DNA of 64,000 nucleotides from NCBI GenBank assembly GCA_965199595.1, contig OZ241182.1:1984001-2048000 (forward strand), given 5' to 3'. The translations under genes were made by a program, and so were the position numbers. Each line of letters starts with the position of its first letter. The stretch's first letter is position 1. The stretch comes from JBBROS01 sp965199595. GTDB lineage: Bacteria; Pseudomonadota; Alphaproteobacteria; Acetobacterales; Acetobacteraceae. Shown piece by piece: positions 30,939 to 38,974 of this stretch. The notes beneath the pieces are model-generated. The model did not search any database. It was not told the origin of the DNA and was given only the letters and a program-made list of their open reading frames with translations.

Positions 30939-31748
30939 TCAGGGCGCGGTGTCCCAGGTGAGGATCTGGAACAGCCCCCCGGCCTTGCGCTGCCCCAGCT
31001 TCACCACGCTGTGCCGGGCGAAGCGGGCGCCCCCGGCTGTGGTGGCGCGGGCGGTGATCGCGATCACGGTCTCGTCCGGTGCGGCCGGTGCCTCGGCCAC
31101 GCCTCCTGCCGCCTCAAGGATCGCCTGACGCACCAGCGGGGCCGCGGCGAGCGGATTGGGTTGCCCGTCATGGAACAGCGTCAGATAGGGTGTGAGCCGG
31201 GCCAGCAGGCCGGGCGTCATGCCCAGCACCAGGCCGAGTTCCTCGATGGTCTGGAACGGCGCGTGCGGCGGCCCGGCGCTGCGGCCCGCCGCCCGGTAGG
31301 CGTCCGCCTTGCTGCCAACCCGCTGCGCATCGACGAAGCGCCAATCCGCGATGGCCGAGGCGATGCTCGCGGCCCGGCCCGTCTCCACGCCAGCGGCATG
31401 CAGCAGCGCCGCCAGCAGCTCCGGCGGGGCGATGTTCAGGTTCACCTTCCCCGCCTCGTTGTCGATCTGGAGAGCGATGGTCGTTCCGGCTGACCGCAGC
31501 TGGCGCACCACGCCATCGGCCGGCCAGTGCCGGGCCGAGCTGTCGAGCGCATGGAACACTGCCTCATAGACGGCGCCGTCGGCGGCGGCCTCGGCGACCG
31601 CCGAGTCACGGATGTTGCGGGCGAGCTGCGCTTCACCCCGGCCTGCCGCCGCAAGCTGCGTGACGAGCATGGAGAGCAGCGCCACGGTCCACAGCACGAT
31701 CAGCAACGCGAAGCCACGTTCCCGAACGCGATATGGGAAGCGGCTCAC
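30939..31748 (-). CDS. gspK: Type II secretion minor pseudopilin GspK
   Basis: 269 residues. Prepilin-like N-terminus RERGFALLIVLWTVALLSMLVTQLA with cleavage after G, followed by the GspK-type body (SIASAIADWRFVDAQRVGSKADAYRAAG and FQTIEELGLVLGMTPGLLARLTPYLTLF). GspK sits at the tip of the pseudopilus with GspI and GspJ. It is the last gene of the operon, after gspD (overlap of four bases), whereas in many systems it follows gspJ. Confidence 0.9.
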   Translation of the reverse strand: MSRFPYRVRERGFALLIVLWTVALLSMLVTQLAAAGRGEAQLARNIRDSAVAEAAADGAVYEAVFHALDSSARHWPADGVVRQLRSAGTTIALQIDNEAGKVNLNIAPPELLAALLHAAGVETGRAASIASAIADWRFVDAQRVGSKADAYRAAGRSAGPPHAPFQTIEELGLVLGMTPGLLARLTPYLTLFHDGQPNPLAAAPLVRQAILEAAGGVAEAPAAPDETVIAITARATTAGGARFARHSVVKLGQRKAGGLFQILTWDTAP

Positions 31749-34075
31749 CGCTCCAGCTGCAGCGACCGCCGGACGGGACGGTTCGGATCGTTGCGGCCGG
31801 AGGTGCGGCTGAACTGCAGCTCGGTCGGCACCACGGCGGCGTTGATCAGCTGGTCGCGCAGGTCCTCGGTCAGGGACCGCGCCTCCCGCTGGTCATGCAC
31901 GACATGCGGGGTGATCAGCACCAGCAGCTCCGTGCGGGCCCGGATGTTATCCTGCGTGCCGGCGAACAGGCCGAGCAGCGGGATGTCCTTCAGCCATGGG
32001 ATCCCGCTGTTGCCGCGCGAGGAACTGTCGCGGATCAGCCCGGCCAGACCCACCGTCTGCCCATCCTGCACCACGATGCGGGAGGTGACGTTGCGTTCGA
32101 GGAAGGTCGGGCTGTCGATGCCGGAGGCCCGGGGCGACGTGGTATCGACGTCGCTGACCTCCTGATAGATGTCGAGCGTCACCAGCCCGCCGCTGTTCAC
32201 CCGCGGCGTCACCTGCATGATGACGCCGGTGGGCTGGTAGTTCACCTGGTTCACGATGGTGGCGTTGGACACGAGCGTGCTCTGCGAGCTGCTGGTGAGG
32301 TACGGTACCAGGCTGCCGACCTGGAGCCGGGCCGGCTGCTTGTCCAGCACCAGCAGCTGCGGGGAGGACAGCACCTGCACCTTCGTCACCGCCTGCAACG
32401 CCGAGATGGCAAACGGCGCGCCGCCCACGCCGCCGCCGCCGATGATGAAGCCTGGCAGCGTCGTGCCGATCGCGGCCCGGGCCAGGCTGGTGGTGAGCGG
32501 GTTCACCGTCGCGTTGCTGAGCGCGCCGTTGATGCCGCCGCCGCTGAAGAAGAACTGCGTGCCGTACTGCAGTTGATCGTTCAGCGTCACCTCGGCGATG
32601 GTGGCGTCGATGCGGACCTGCAGCGGCAGCACGTCCATCTTCCGCAGCATCGCCTCCACCGTCTCCTGCTCGCGCTGGGTGGAGTAGATCAGCACCGCGT
32701 TGTTCTGCGGGTTGGGGATGATGCGCAGCGCGTTGGTATCGACCGGCATGGTGCCGCCCGTGGGGTCCAGCCCGCCCAGCAGCGGGTTGGCGGAGGCGGG
32801 CGGTGCGCCAGGGGCCGGACCGGCGCCACCCTGGTTCAGCCCCGGGGCGGATGCGCCGCCCGAACCGGCGCCAACCGTGACGTTCGCGTTGGTGCCGCCG
32901 CCGATGCCACCGCTGCCCAGGCCGCTGCCGCCCCCCGCACCGCCACTGCCGCCGCCGCCCCGGCCGGGTGCGGAGGCGGTCTGGAAGCCGGCGCCGGGCG
33001 CGAGCTGTCCGCCGCCGCCGGCCTGCGCGGTCACGGCGCCCGGGGTGAAGGCCTGTTGCAGCATCGAGGCGATGTCGCCGGGATGGCTGTTCTGCAGGTA
33101 GTACACGTGCCAGCTTCGCACCGTCTCCCGCCGGTTGCGCTCGAACAGCGCATAGACCCGGCGCGCATCGGCGATGTAGCGCGGCTGGCTGGACACCAGC
33201 AGCACCGCATTGATGCGCGCCATCGGCACCACGCGGATCTGCCCGGCCAGGGCGCCGCCGCCCTGCGCGCGGAACGCGTCCTGCAGCGCGGATGCGAAGT
33301 CCTTGGCGTCGCCGCCGGTGGAGGGTAGCAGCGCGTAGGACTGCCCGGCCAGCAGATCGGTATCGAAGGCCTGGATGAGGCCAAGCAGGGTGGCGCGGAC
33401 CGCCGGGTCTCCGCTGATGAGCAGGGCGTTGCGGGCCGGGTCGGGCGTGATGCGGGCGCCGGTGGCGACGAAGGGCTGCAGCACCCGCGCCAGCTCCTCG
33501 GCCCCGGCGAAGCGCAGCGGCACCACGGCGGCGCCGGAGACGGCCTCGCTGCCCGCCAGCGCGGTGCCGGGCGGCCCGCCCGCGGCTGCGGCGGCGCCGG
33601 GAGCGGCGCCGGCAGCGACGCGATACAGCCCGTCCGACTGCAGCAGCGTGGCGCCGACCTGGGCCAGCAGCGTCTGTAAAATGGGCAGCAGCTGCGACTG
33701 CGACACCATGGTGGCGGTATGCAGCGTGACGGTGCCGCGCACCGCCGGGTCGATGGTGTAGTTGACGCGGAGCTGGGTGCCGAGGATCTGCGCCACCACC
33801 TCGCGAACGTCGGTATCGGCGAAGTCGAGCGAGATGTCGCCGGGGCCGGGTGCGGCGCCGGGGGGGCGTGCGCCCTGGAACGTCTGGCCCGGTCCATAGG
33901 CGAACTGCGCCGCGGGGGCGCGCTCCGTGCTGCCGATGTTGGCCGTGGGCGGCACTACACCGTTCACCGGTGTGCCGAGCGCGCGCACCACTGCAACGGA
34001 GGGCTCCGGCTGCACGCACCCGCCGAGGCTGCCGAGGACGACGAGCGCGCTGGCCTGGAGCAGGCGCCGCTTCAT
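31745..34075 (-). CDS. gspD: Type II secretion secretin GspD with a lipobox
   Basis: 776 residues. Lipoprotein signal MKRRLLQASALVVLGSLGGC with lipobox LGGC (Cys20), so probably lipidated. N-domains N0-N3 (ISLDFADTDVREVVAQILG..., VVPLRFAGAEELARVLQPF, RINAVLLVSSQPRYI), then a Gly/Ala/Pro-rich linker near residues 355-430, and secretin core (VRIDATIAEVTLNDQLQYG, VLSSPQLLVLDKQPARLQVG, TPRVNSGGLVTLDIYQEVSDV, FLERNVTSRIVVQDGQTVGLAGLI). Forms the outer-membrane channel. Lipidated secretins (HxcQ type) can insert without a pilotin. Overlaps gspC/N and gspK by four bases. Confidence 0.93.
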   Translation of the reverse strand: MKRRLLQASALVVLGSLGGCVQPEPSVAVVRALGTPVNGVVPPTANIGSTERAPAAQFAYGPGQTFQGARPPGAAPGPGDISLDFADTDVREVVAQILGTQLRVNYTIDPAVRGTVTLHTATMVSQSQLLPILQTLLAQVGATLLQSDGLYRVAAGAAPGAAAAAGGPPGTALAGSEAVSGAAVVPLRFAGAEELARVLQPFVATGARITPDPARNALLISGDPAVRATLLGLIQAFDTDLLAGQSYALLPSTGGDAKDFASALQDAFRAQGGGALAGQIRVVPMARINAVLLVSSQPRYIADARRVYALFERNRRETVRSWHVYYLQNSHPGDIASMLQQAFTPGAVTAQAGGGGQLAPGAGFQTASAPGRGGGGSGGAGGGSGLGSGGIGGGTNANVTVGAGSGGASAPGLNQGGAGPAPGAPPASANPLLGGLDPTGGTMPVDTNALRIIPNPQNNAVLIYSTQREQETVEAMLRKMDVLPLQVRIDATIAEVTLNDQLQYGTQFFFSGGGINGALSNATVNPLTTSLARAAIGTTLPGFIIGGGGVGGAPFAISALQAVTKVQVLSSPQLLVLDKQPARLQVGSLVPYLTSSSQSTLVSNATIVNQVNYQPTGVIMQVTPRVNSGGLVTLDIYQEVSDVDTTSPRASGIDSPTFLERNVTSRIVVQDGQTVGLAGLIRDSSSRGNSGIPWLKDIPLLGLFAGTQDNIRARTELLVLITPHVVHDQREARSLTEDLRDQLINAAVVPTELQFSRTSGRNDPNRPVRRSLQLER

Positions 34076-34635
34076 CGCGGAGCCGCGCCGGGGGCGGGCG
34101 GCGTCTGTCCCTGACGGAGCAGGTCGAGGATCGAGGGCTGCACCGGGGCAGCGGCGGCATCCCTGGTCGGCGCGCCGTCGAACAGCGGGCGCAGCACGTG
34201 GGCGCCGTCGGGCCCGGTCACGGTGGCCTGGCCGGCGCCGATCGATTGCACGACATAGGCGCCGATGCGCCCGCCTTCCGCCACCGTCACCGCCTTGCCG
34301 CCCGCGCTGCCGGCGAAGATCACGCTGCGGCCCCGGCTGCTCACCACGATCGCGGAGAGCCGCGGCAGGGCGGCGGGGCCATTCACGGCTGCAGCGACGG
34401 TGGCGGCGGGGCGGCGGCTGGCGTTGAACAGGGGCCGGGCCAGGATGCGATCGACCTGGGCCTGGATCTCCGTATCCGCAGCGGCGGCGGCGCGTGCCGT
34501 CCCGGTCGTCGCAGGAATGGGGGCTGTGGGGGGCAGCGGGTGATCCTCCGGGGGTGTCGCCTGATAGTCGATAAGCAGAACGCCAACAAGAACGGTCAGC
34601 AGCCCGGCTATTCCCGCCAGGACAAGCCGCCTCAT
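34072..34635 (-). CDS. Type II secretion GspC/GspN-type inner-membrane protein
   Basis: 187 residues. One N-terminal membrane helix (LVLAGIAGLLTVLVGVLLI) and the HR-domain hallmark DRILARPLFNASRRP near residue 70, followed by a short beta domain (LPRLSAIVVSSRGRSVIFAG). No PDZ domain. This matches XpsN/HxcP-type GspC analogues, which link the inner-membrane platform to the secretin. It sits directly before gspD, as in Xanthomonas xpsN-xpsD. Overlaps both neighbours by four bases. Confidence 0.8.
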   Translation of the reverse strand: MRRLVLAGIAGLLTVLVGVLLIDYQATPPEDHPLPPTAPIPATTGTARAAAAADTEIQAQVDRILARPLFNASRRPAATVAAAVNGPAALPRLSAIVVSSRGRSVIFAGSAGGKAVTVAEGGRIGAYVVQSIGAGQATVTGPDGAHVLRPLFDGAPTRDAAAAPVQPSILDLLRQGQTPPAPGAAPR

Positions 34636-35216
34636 GGTGTCGCCGCCGGTGCGGTGCCGGCGCGGAAGGCCAGCACGGTGAACCCGGCTTCCAGCGGCTG
34701 GTCTACGGTCGCACCGGCCAGGCGGATGCCGTGCAGCTGCAGGTCATCGACCAGCATGCGTGGCGAGGCCTGCTCCAGCAGCCGCAACAGCTGGATCAGC
34801 GCCGGCCAGGATGCCCGTAACGCAACGTGCAGCCCGATCTGCCGATAGGCGCCGGCCTGCACCCCGGGAATTGTCTCGGCGCTGCTGAGCGGGGCGCCCG
34901 CCCGGCCCGCCATCTCCTGCACCCGCTCCTGCAACGCGGCGGCGGCCACGGCGTCGGTGGCACCCTCCAGCAGGGTGGCGGCAGCCGGGCCGGCGGGCCC
35001 GCCCGCCGCGGCGGCGCGCTGCAGGTCCGGCAGGCTGGCGGCGATGCGGGCCATCCGGGCGGCGAGCATCTGCCGCTGCTCCAGCAGCGCCGCCCGCTCG
35101 TTCTGCCAGGCCAGCACCGGTGCGGCCAGCCCCACCCAAAGCGCAGCCCCGACCAGCAGCAGCAGCGCCAGCGCGAGGACCCGGCCGGCCAACCCGGTGG
35201 TGAACCGATCGCGCAT
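34632..35216 (-). CDS. gspM: Type II secretion platform protein GspM
   Basis: 194 residues. N-terminal membrane helix (LAGRVLALALLLLVGAALWVGLAAPVLAW), coiled coil (NERAALLEQRQMLAARMARIAASL), then a periplasmic ferredoxin-like domain ending LEAGFTVLAFRAG. Matches GspM, partner of GspL in the inner-membrane platform. Lies between gspL (2 bases) and gspC/N (4-base overlap). Confidence 0.85.
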   Translation of the reverse strand: MRDRFTTGLAGRVLALALLLLVGAALWVGLAAPVLAWQNERAALLEQRQMLAARMARIAASLPDLQRAAAAGGPAGPAAATLLEGATDAVAAAALQERVQEMAGRAGAPLSSAETIPGVQAGAYRQIGLHVALRASWPALIQLLRLLEQASPRMLVDDLQLHGIRLAGATVDQPLEAGFTVLAFRAGTAPAATP

Positions 35217-35218
35217 CG

Positions 35219-36247
35219 CTAGGGCACGATCTCGGCACGCAGGGCGAACAGGTCCGTGCGCCCCTCGTTGACGCGTGTGACCGGCGCGGTGAAATCGGGG
35301 TTCCGCAGCAGCGGGTCTGCCGAGAGCGCGCCGATCAGCCGGGCCGCCGCGGCGGATTGCCCGGCCAGCGTCAGCTTGCCGTCGCGCAGCGTGAGATCGG
35401 TAAGGTTGGTGTCGTCCGGCAGCACGTCGGTCACGGCGGCCAGCACGGCCAGCGTCTCACCCAGCCGCAGCCGCGCGGCGGCGATCACGTCCACCCCGGC
35501 GGAGGCTGCGGCGATGCGCCGCCGGGCTGCCTCGGCGACATCCACGCGGGGGCGCAGGGCGGCGATCTCGGCCTCCACCCGGCTGCTGTCGCGGGCCTGC
35601 AGCGCGAAGGGCGTGGCGATGACGGCCAGGGCGAGGGCGGCGCACAGCCCGGCGAGCCCCTGGTCGATGCGCCGCGCCGCCATGCTTCGGCCCGGCCGCT
35701 CGCCGCGCATGTCGATCCGCACCGGGCCGGGTTCGGCTTCGAGCGTCGTCGGGACGATGCCGGCCTCCGCCAGCGCCGAGAGCAGCGGCTGCAGCCCGGC
35801 CCGCGGCACCAGCGACAGCTGCACGTGCAGCTTGCCGCGCGCCCGGTCCCGCTGCTTCACGGTGCAGGTCCAGAACAGCTCGGCGGCGGCAAACGGGGTC
35901 AGGCGGTCGATCTCGTAGGCCACCACCTGCGCCATCTGCCGCTCGGCCGCCAGGGGCAGCACCAGGTCCCGGCCCAGCACGGCGCTTGCCGGCAGCAGCA
36001 GCACCACCCGCGCGGCGCGCAGCAGGGCGGCGGGCGGTCGCGGGCTGCCGGGCTTGAGGTCGAAGGTGCCCAGCGTCTGCATGCGGCCCTGCCGGCCCCG
36101 GCGGGTGGCGAGCGTCACGCGATTCGGGTGCCCCGGCACCGGCGCCACCAGCAGCGCGGCCTGCCCGGCGCGGTCGCGGCCCGAGAGGCGCTGCGGCACC
36201 ATGTCGAGCAGCGTTCCCGTCCACCAGGTGAAGAATTCGGTCAGCAT
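35219..36247 (-). CDS. gspL: Type II secretion platform protein GspL (PilM/PilN-like)
   Basis: 342 residues. Cytoplasmic actin-like part (residues about 1-185: VVLLLPASAVLGRDLVLPLAA, QVVAYEIDRLTPFAAAELFW), one membrane helix about 195-215 (GLAGLCAALALAVIATPFAL), and periplasmic PilN-like domain (LAAVTDVLPDDTNLTDLTL, LTLAGQSAAAARLIGALS). GspL binds the GspE ATPase in the cytoplasm and GspM in the membrane. Ends 2 bases before gspM. Confidence 0.87.
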   Translation of the reverse strand: MLTEFFTWWTGTLLDMVPQRLSGRDRAGQAALLVAPVPGHPNRVTLATRRGRQGRMQTLGTFDLKPGSPRPPAALLRAARVVLLLPASAVLGRDLVLPLAAERQMAQVVAYEIDRLTPFAAAELFWTCTVKQRDRARGKLHVQLSLVPRAGLQPLLSALAEAGIVPTTLEAEPGPVRIDMRGERPGRSMAARRIDQGLAGLCAALALAVIATPFALQARDSSRVEAEIAALRPRVDVAEAARRRIAAASAGVDVIAAARLRLGETLAVLAAVTDVLPDDTNLTDLTLRDGKLTLAGQSAAAARLIGALSADPLLRNPDFTAPVTRVNEGRTDLFALRAEIVP

Positions 36248-36289
36248 GTCACCAGTCCTACGGACAACGCGGCGGCAGATAAAGCGGCA

Positions 36290-36868
36290 TCAGTCGAGCC
36301 GGGTCCGCACCGGGCTGGCGACGATATCCGCCCAATGCCTGACATCGCCCGGCGGAAACAGCACGCGGAAGCGGATCATCGCGGGCGGCGTCGCCTCGCT
36401 CCAGTGGTCGGTCCAGGCGCTGCCGCCGGGGGGCCAATAGGCGACATCGAGCCGCTGGATGCCGCGCAACAGCTCCGCTTCCTGCGGCGGGGGCGCGGGC
36501 GCCAGGCGTTGCGCGTGCAGATGCGGGCTCCAGCGCAGCACCAGGCGCGTGCCATCCACCCCCACCGCCATGTCCGCCTCATGGGTGGCCAGCGCCGCGG
36601 TTTGTGGAAGTTGCGAGGTGAAGGCGAGGCCGTGGGCGGTGCCGGTGACGGCGAGGCCCGGGTCGAGCCGGGTGACGAGGCTGCGGAGGGTGCGGTCCAC
36701 GGCGTCCAGCTCGCTGCGGGCCTCGATGTCGCGGCCCTGCCGGGTCCAGGCGCGCAGGCCGAAATCGACGCCCTGGCCGAGACCGAGGATCAGGAAGCCG
36801 AACACCGCCAGCGCCACCAGCACCTCCAGCAGCGTGAACCCGGCCTCTCCCGACGATGTGGCGGTCAT
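36290..36868 (-). CDS. gspJ: Type II secretion minor pseudopilin GspJ
   Basis: 192 residues. Prepilin N-terminus EAGFTLLEVLVALAVFGFLIL (cleavage after Gly, Glu at +5), then GVDFGLRAWTRQGRDIEARSELDAVDRTLR, typical of GspJ. Tip complex subunit with GspI and GspK. Overlaps gspI by four bases; 42 bases precede gspL. Confidence 0.9.
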   Translation of the reverse strand: MTATSSGEAGFTLLEVLVALAVFGFLILGLGQGVDFGLRAWTRQGRDIEARSELDAVDRTLRSLVTRLDPGLAVTGTAHGLAFTSQLPQTAALATHEADMAVGVDGTRLVLRWSPHLHAQRLAPAPPPQEAELLRGIQRLDVAYWPPGGSAWTDHWSEATPPAMIRFRVLFPPGDVRHWADIVASPVRTRLD

Positions 36869-37284
36869 GGCGCAGGCGGAGGCGGCGCGGTGTCCACCAC
36901 CTGGCTGTCCAGCCGCACCTCGCGCGGGCCGTCGCTGCGCCAGGTGATCCAGACCGTCACGGCGTAGAGTGCGGCCCGCGGCCCGCGCGCGACCTGCGCC
37001 GCATCGCCGCGCGCCACCGGGGCGGTGGCGACCTGAACGATGCGGGTGCGCCAGCGATAGGGGCCGCCATCCGCACCCTGTTGTTCCCCCGCGATCACCG
37101 GCGCGCCGTGCCCGATGGTGGCCAGGCGGGAGCGGGCGCGTGACACCGCCTCCTGCACCTGGCCCGAAACGCGGGAGGACAGCAGGCTGCCGAGCGTGCC
37201 CTGATACAGCGTGCCCAGCGCCAGGGCCGCGATCACCAGCGCCACCAGCACCTCCAGCAGCGTGAAGCCCCGATCATCCCTCAT
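36865..37284 (-). CDS. gspI: Type II secretion minor pseudopilin GspI
   Basis: 139 residues. Prepilin N-terminus RGFTLLEVLVALVIAALALG with cleavage after Gly and Glu at +5. Short C-terminal globular domain ending TVWITWRSDGPREVRLDSQV, in keeping with GspI. Lies 3 bases after gspH and overlaps gspJ by four. Confidence 0.88.
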   Translation of the reverse strand: MRDDRGFTLLEVLVALVIAALALGTLYQGTLGSLLSSRVSGQVQEAVSRARSRLATIGHGAPVIAGEQQGADGGPYRWRTRIVQVATAPVARGDAAQVARGPRAALYAVTVWITWRSDGPREVRLDSQVVDTAPPPPAP

Positions 37285-37287
37285 GGC

Positions 37288-37752
37288 TCATCGCGCATCG
37301 ATGGACCGCAGCGGTGACAGGCTGACCCGGCCCGTCAACCAGGCCACGTCCACCTCGATGCTGCGCCCGCCCTGCGCCAGCCCGATGCGGCCGCCGGAGG
37401 AGCTGCCGTCCGGCGCGAAGCTGATGCCCGAGCTGCTGCCGCCGCCCGGCGCCACCGAGACCAGGCTGATGGCGAAGCTGTCCGGCAGGCGCCGCACCGC
37501 ACCGCCATCCACCGCGAAGGCATGGCCCGGCACGTCCATGCGGAACACCGTCGCCTGGTTGGTGGCGATGGCGCGCGACCGGGCCAGGCGCAGGGTGCGG
37601 CTGATCTCCCCCCCGGCGGCGCGCAGGTCCAGCGTGGCGCTGCGCACTGGCCCGCGCTGCAGCACGATGCCGGCGACGAGCCCGAGCAGCAGCACCACGA
37701 TCAGCACCTCGAGCAGGGTGAATCCGGCGTCCGGTCTAGTTCGCGAGATCAT
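37288..37752 (-). CDS. gspH: Type II secretion minor pseudopilin GspH
   Basis: 154 residues. Prepilin N-terminus DAGFTLLEVLIVVLLLGLVAG; body with LDLRAAGGEISRTLRLARSRAI and FRMDVPGHAFAVDGGAV, the GspH/FimT pattern. The GspF gene overlaps its start by 17 bases. Minor pseudopilin in the pseudopilus shaft or base. Confidence 0.88.
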   Translation of the reverse strand: MISRTRPDAGFTLLEVLIVVLLLGLVAGIVLQRGPVRSATLDLRAAGGEISRTLRLARSRAIATNQATVFRMDVPGHAFAVDGGAVRRLPDSFAISLVSVAPGGGSSSGISFAPDGSSSGGRIGLAQGGRSIEVDVAWLTGRVSLSPLRSIDAR

Positions 37753-38971
37753 TGAGGCTCAGCATCGCCAGCAGCAGCGAGGACACGATGCCGGCGATCA
37801 CCCCGCCCATGATGATGGTGATCGCCGGCACCAGCAGCGAGACCAGGCGCTGCACGCCGATGCGTGCGCGCTCCTCGTGGATCTCCGCCGCCCGCAGCGC
37901 CATGGGCCCGAGCTGCGCGCTCTCCTCGCCCAGCCGCAGCAGATGGATGGTGCGGAGCGGGAAGATGCCGGACTCGCCCAAGGGCCGGGCCAGCCCGGCG
38001 CCGCCGCGGGCGCTGATGGTGGCCTGGTCCACCGCCGCCACGCCCGCCTGGTTGGCGATGGCGTCGCGCACGATGCCGAGTGCTGCGATCAGCGGCACGC
38101 CGTTGACCATCAGCGTGCCCAGCGTGCGGGTGAAGCGCGCCGCCAGCGTCTCGCGCGCCAGGGGGCCGAGGATGGGCAGACGCAGCATGAAGCGGTCCTT
38201 CAGCAGGCGCGGGCCGGGCTGGCGCAGCACCTGGCGCAACCCGAGGCCGAGCAGCGCCAGCACCAGCAGCGCGTAGAGTCCATAGCCCGCCACGAAATCA
38301 CCGCTGGCGATCAGCAGCGCGGTGGAGCGGGGCAGGGCGGCGCCGTTCTGCTCGAACAGCGGCACGAACTGCGGCAGCACCGTGGTCAACAGCAGCGTCA
38401 CCGAACCGATCGCCGCCAGCACCAGCAGCGAGGGATAGATCAGCGCCGAGGTGATGGTGGAGGCCAGCACGCGCTGCCGCTCCAGCAGCACCGCCAGCCG
38501 CTCCAGCGTGGCGGCCAGGTTGCCGCCGGCCTCGCCGGCCCGCACCATGCCGACATACAGCCGCGAGAAGCTGCCGGGGAACCGCCCCAGCGCCACCGCG
38601 AGCGCGCCGCCATCGCGCACGATATCGCGCAGCTGGTCCACAACGCCGCGCACCCGGGGGCTGGGCGCGGTCTCCACCAGGAAACGCAGGGCGCGGTCCA
38701 GGTCCTGCCCGGCCCCCAGCATGATCGACAGCTCGCGCGTGAACTCCGCCACCTCCTGCGCCCGCATGCCGCCGCCGCCGAACTCCTGGTTCAGCAGCCC
38801 GGCCAGCGAGAACCCGGCCGTCAGCGGCCCCCCGCTTAGCAGATTGGCGCTCATCGGCATGTGCCCCTGCCGCTGCAGCCGGGCGATGACCTCGGCCTCA
38901 GAGGCAGCGTCCATGGTGCCGCGGGTCAGCTGACCCGCCGGGTCGATGGATTGGTAGCGGAAGGCGGGCAT
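37736..38971 (-). CDS. gspF: Type II secretion inner-membrane protein GspF
   Basis: 411 residues. Polytopic platform protein. N-terminal FRYQSIDPAGQLTRGTMDAASEAEVIARLQRQG, two GspF/PilC cytoplasmic domains (about 75-195 and 275-400), three membrane helices (LLVLAAIGSVTLLLTTVLP, LYALLVLALLGLGLRQVL, AITIIMGGVIAGIVSSLLLAML). Start 3 bases after gspE stop. Confidence 0.94.
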   Translation of the reverse strand: MPAFRYQSIDPAGQLTRGTMDAASEAEVIARLQRQGHMPMSANLLSGGPLTAGFSLAGLLNQEFGGGGMRAQEVAEFTRELSIMLGAGQDLDRALRFLVETAPSPRVRGVVDQLRDIVRDGGALAVALGRFPGSFSRLYVGMVRAGEAGGNLAATLERLAVLLERQRVLASTITSALIYPSLLVLAAIGSVTLLLTTVLPQFVPLFEQNGAALPRSTALLIASGDFVAGYGLYALLVLALLGLGLRQVLRQPGPRLLKDRFMLRLPILGPLARETLAARFTRTLGTLMVNGVPLIAALGIVRDAIANQAGVAAVDQATISARGGAGLARPLGESGIFPLRTIHLLRLGEESAQLGPMALRAAEIHEERARIGVQRLVSLLVPAITIIMGGVIAGIVSSLLLAMLSLNDLAN

Positions 38972-38974
38972 GGC

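Noticed and set aside
31733..33328. Long plus-strand frame opposite gspD
   Set aside because: Shadow of the secretin gene; no recognisable domains and no start signal.
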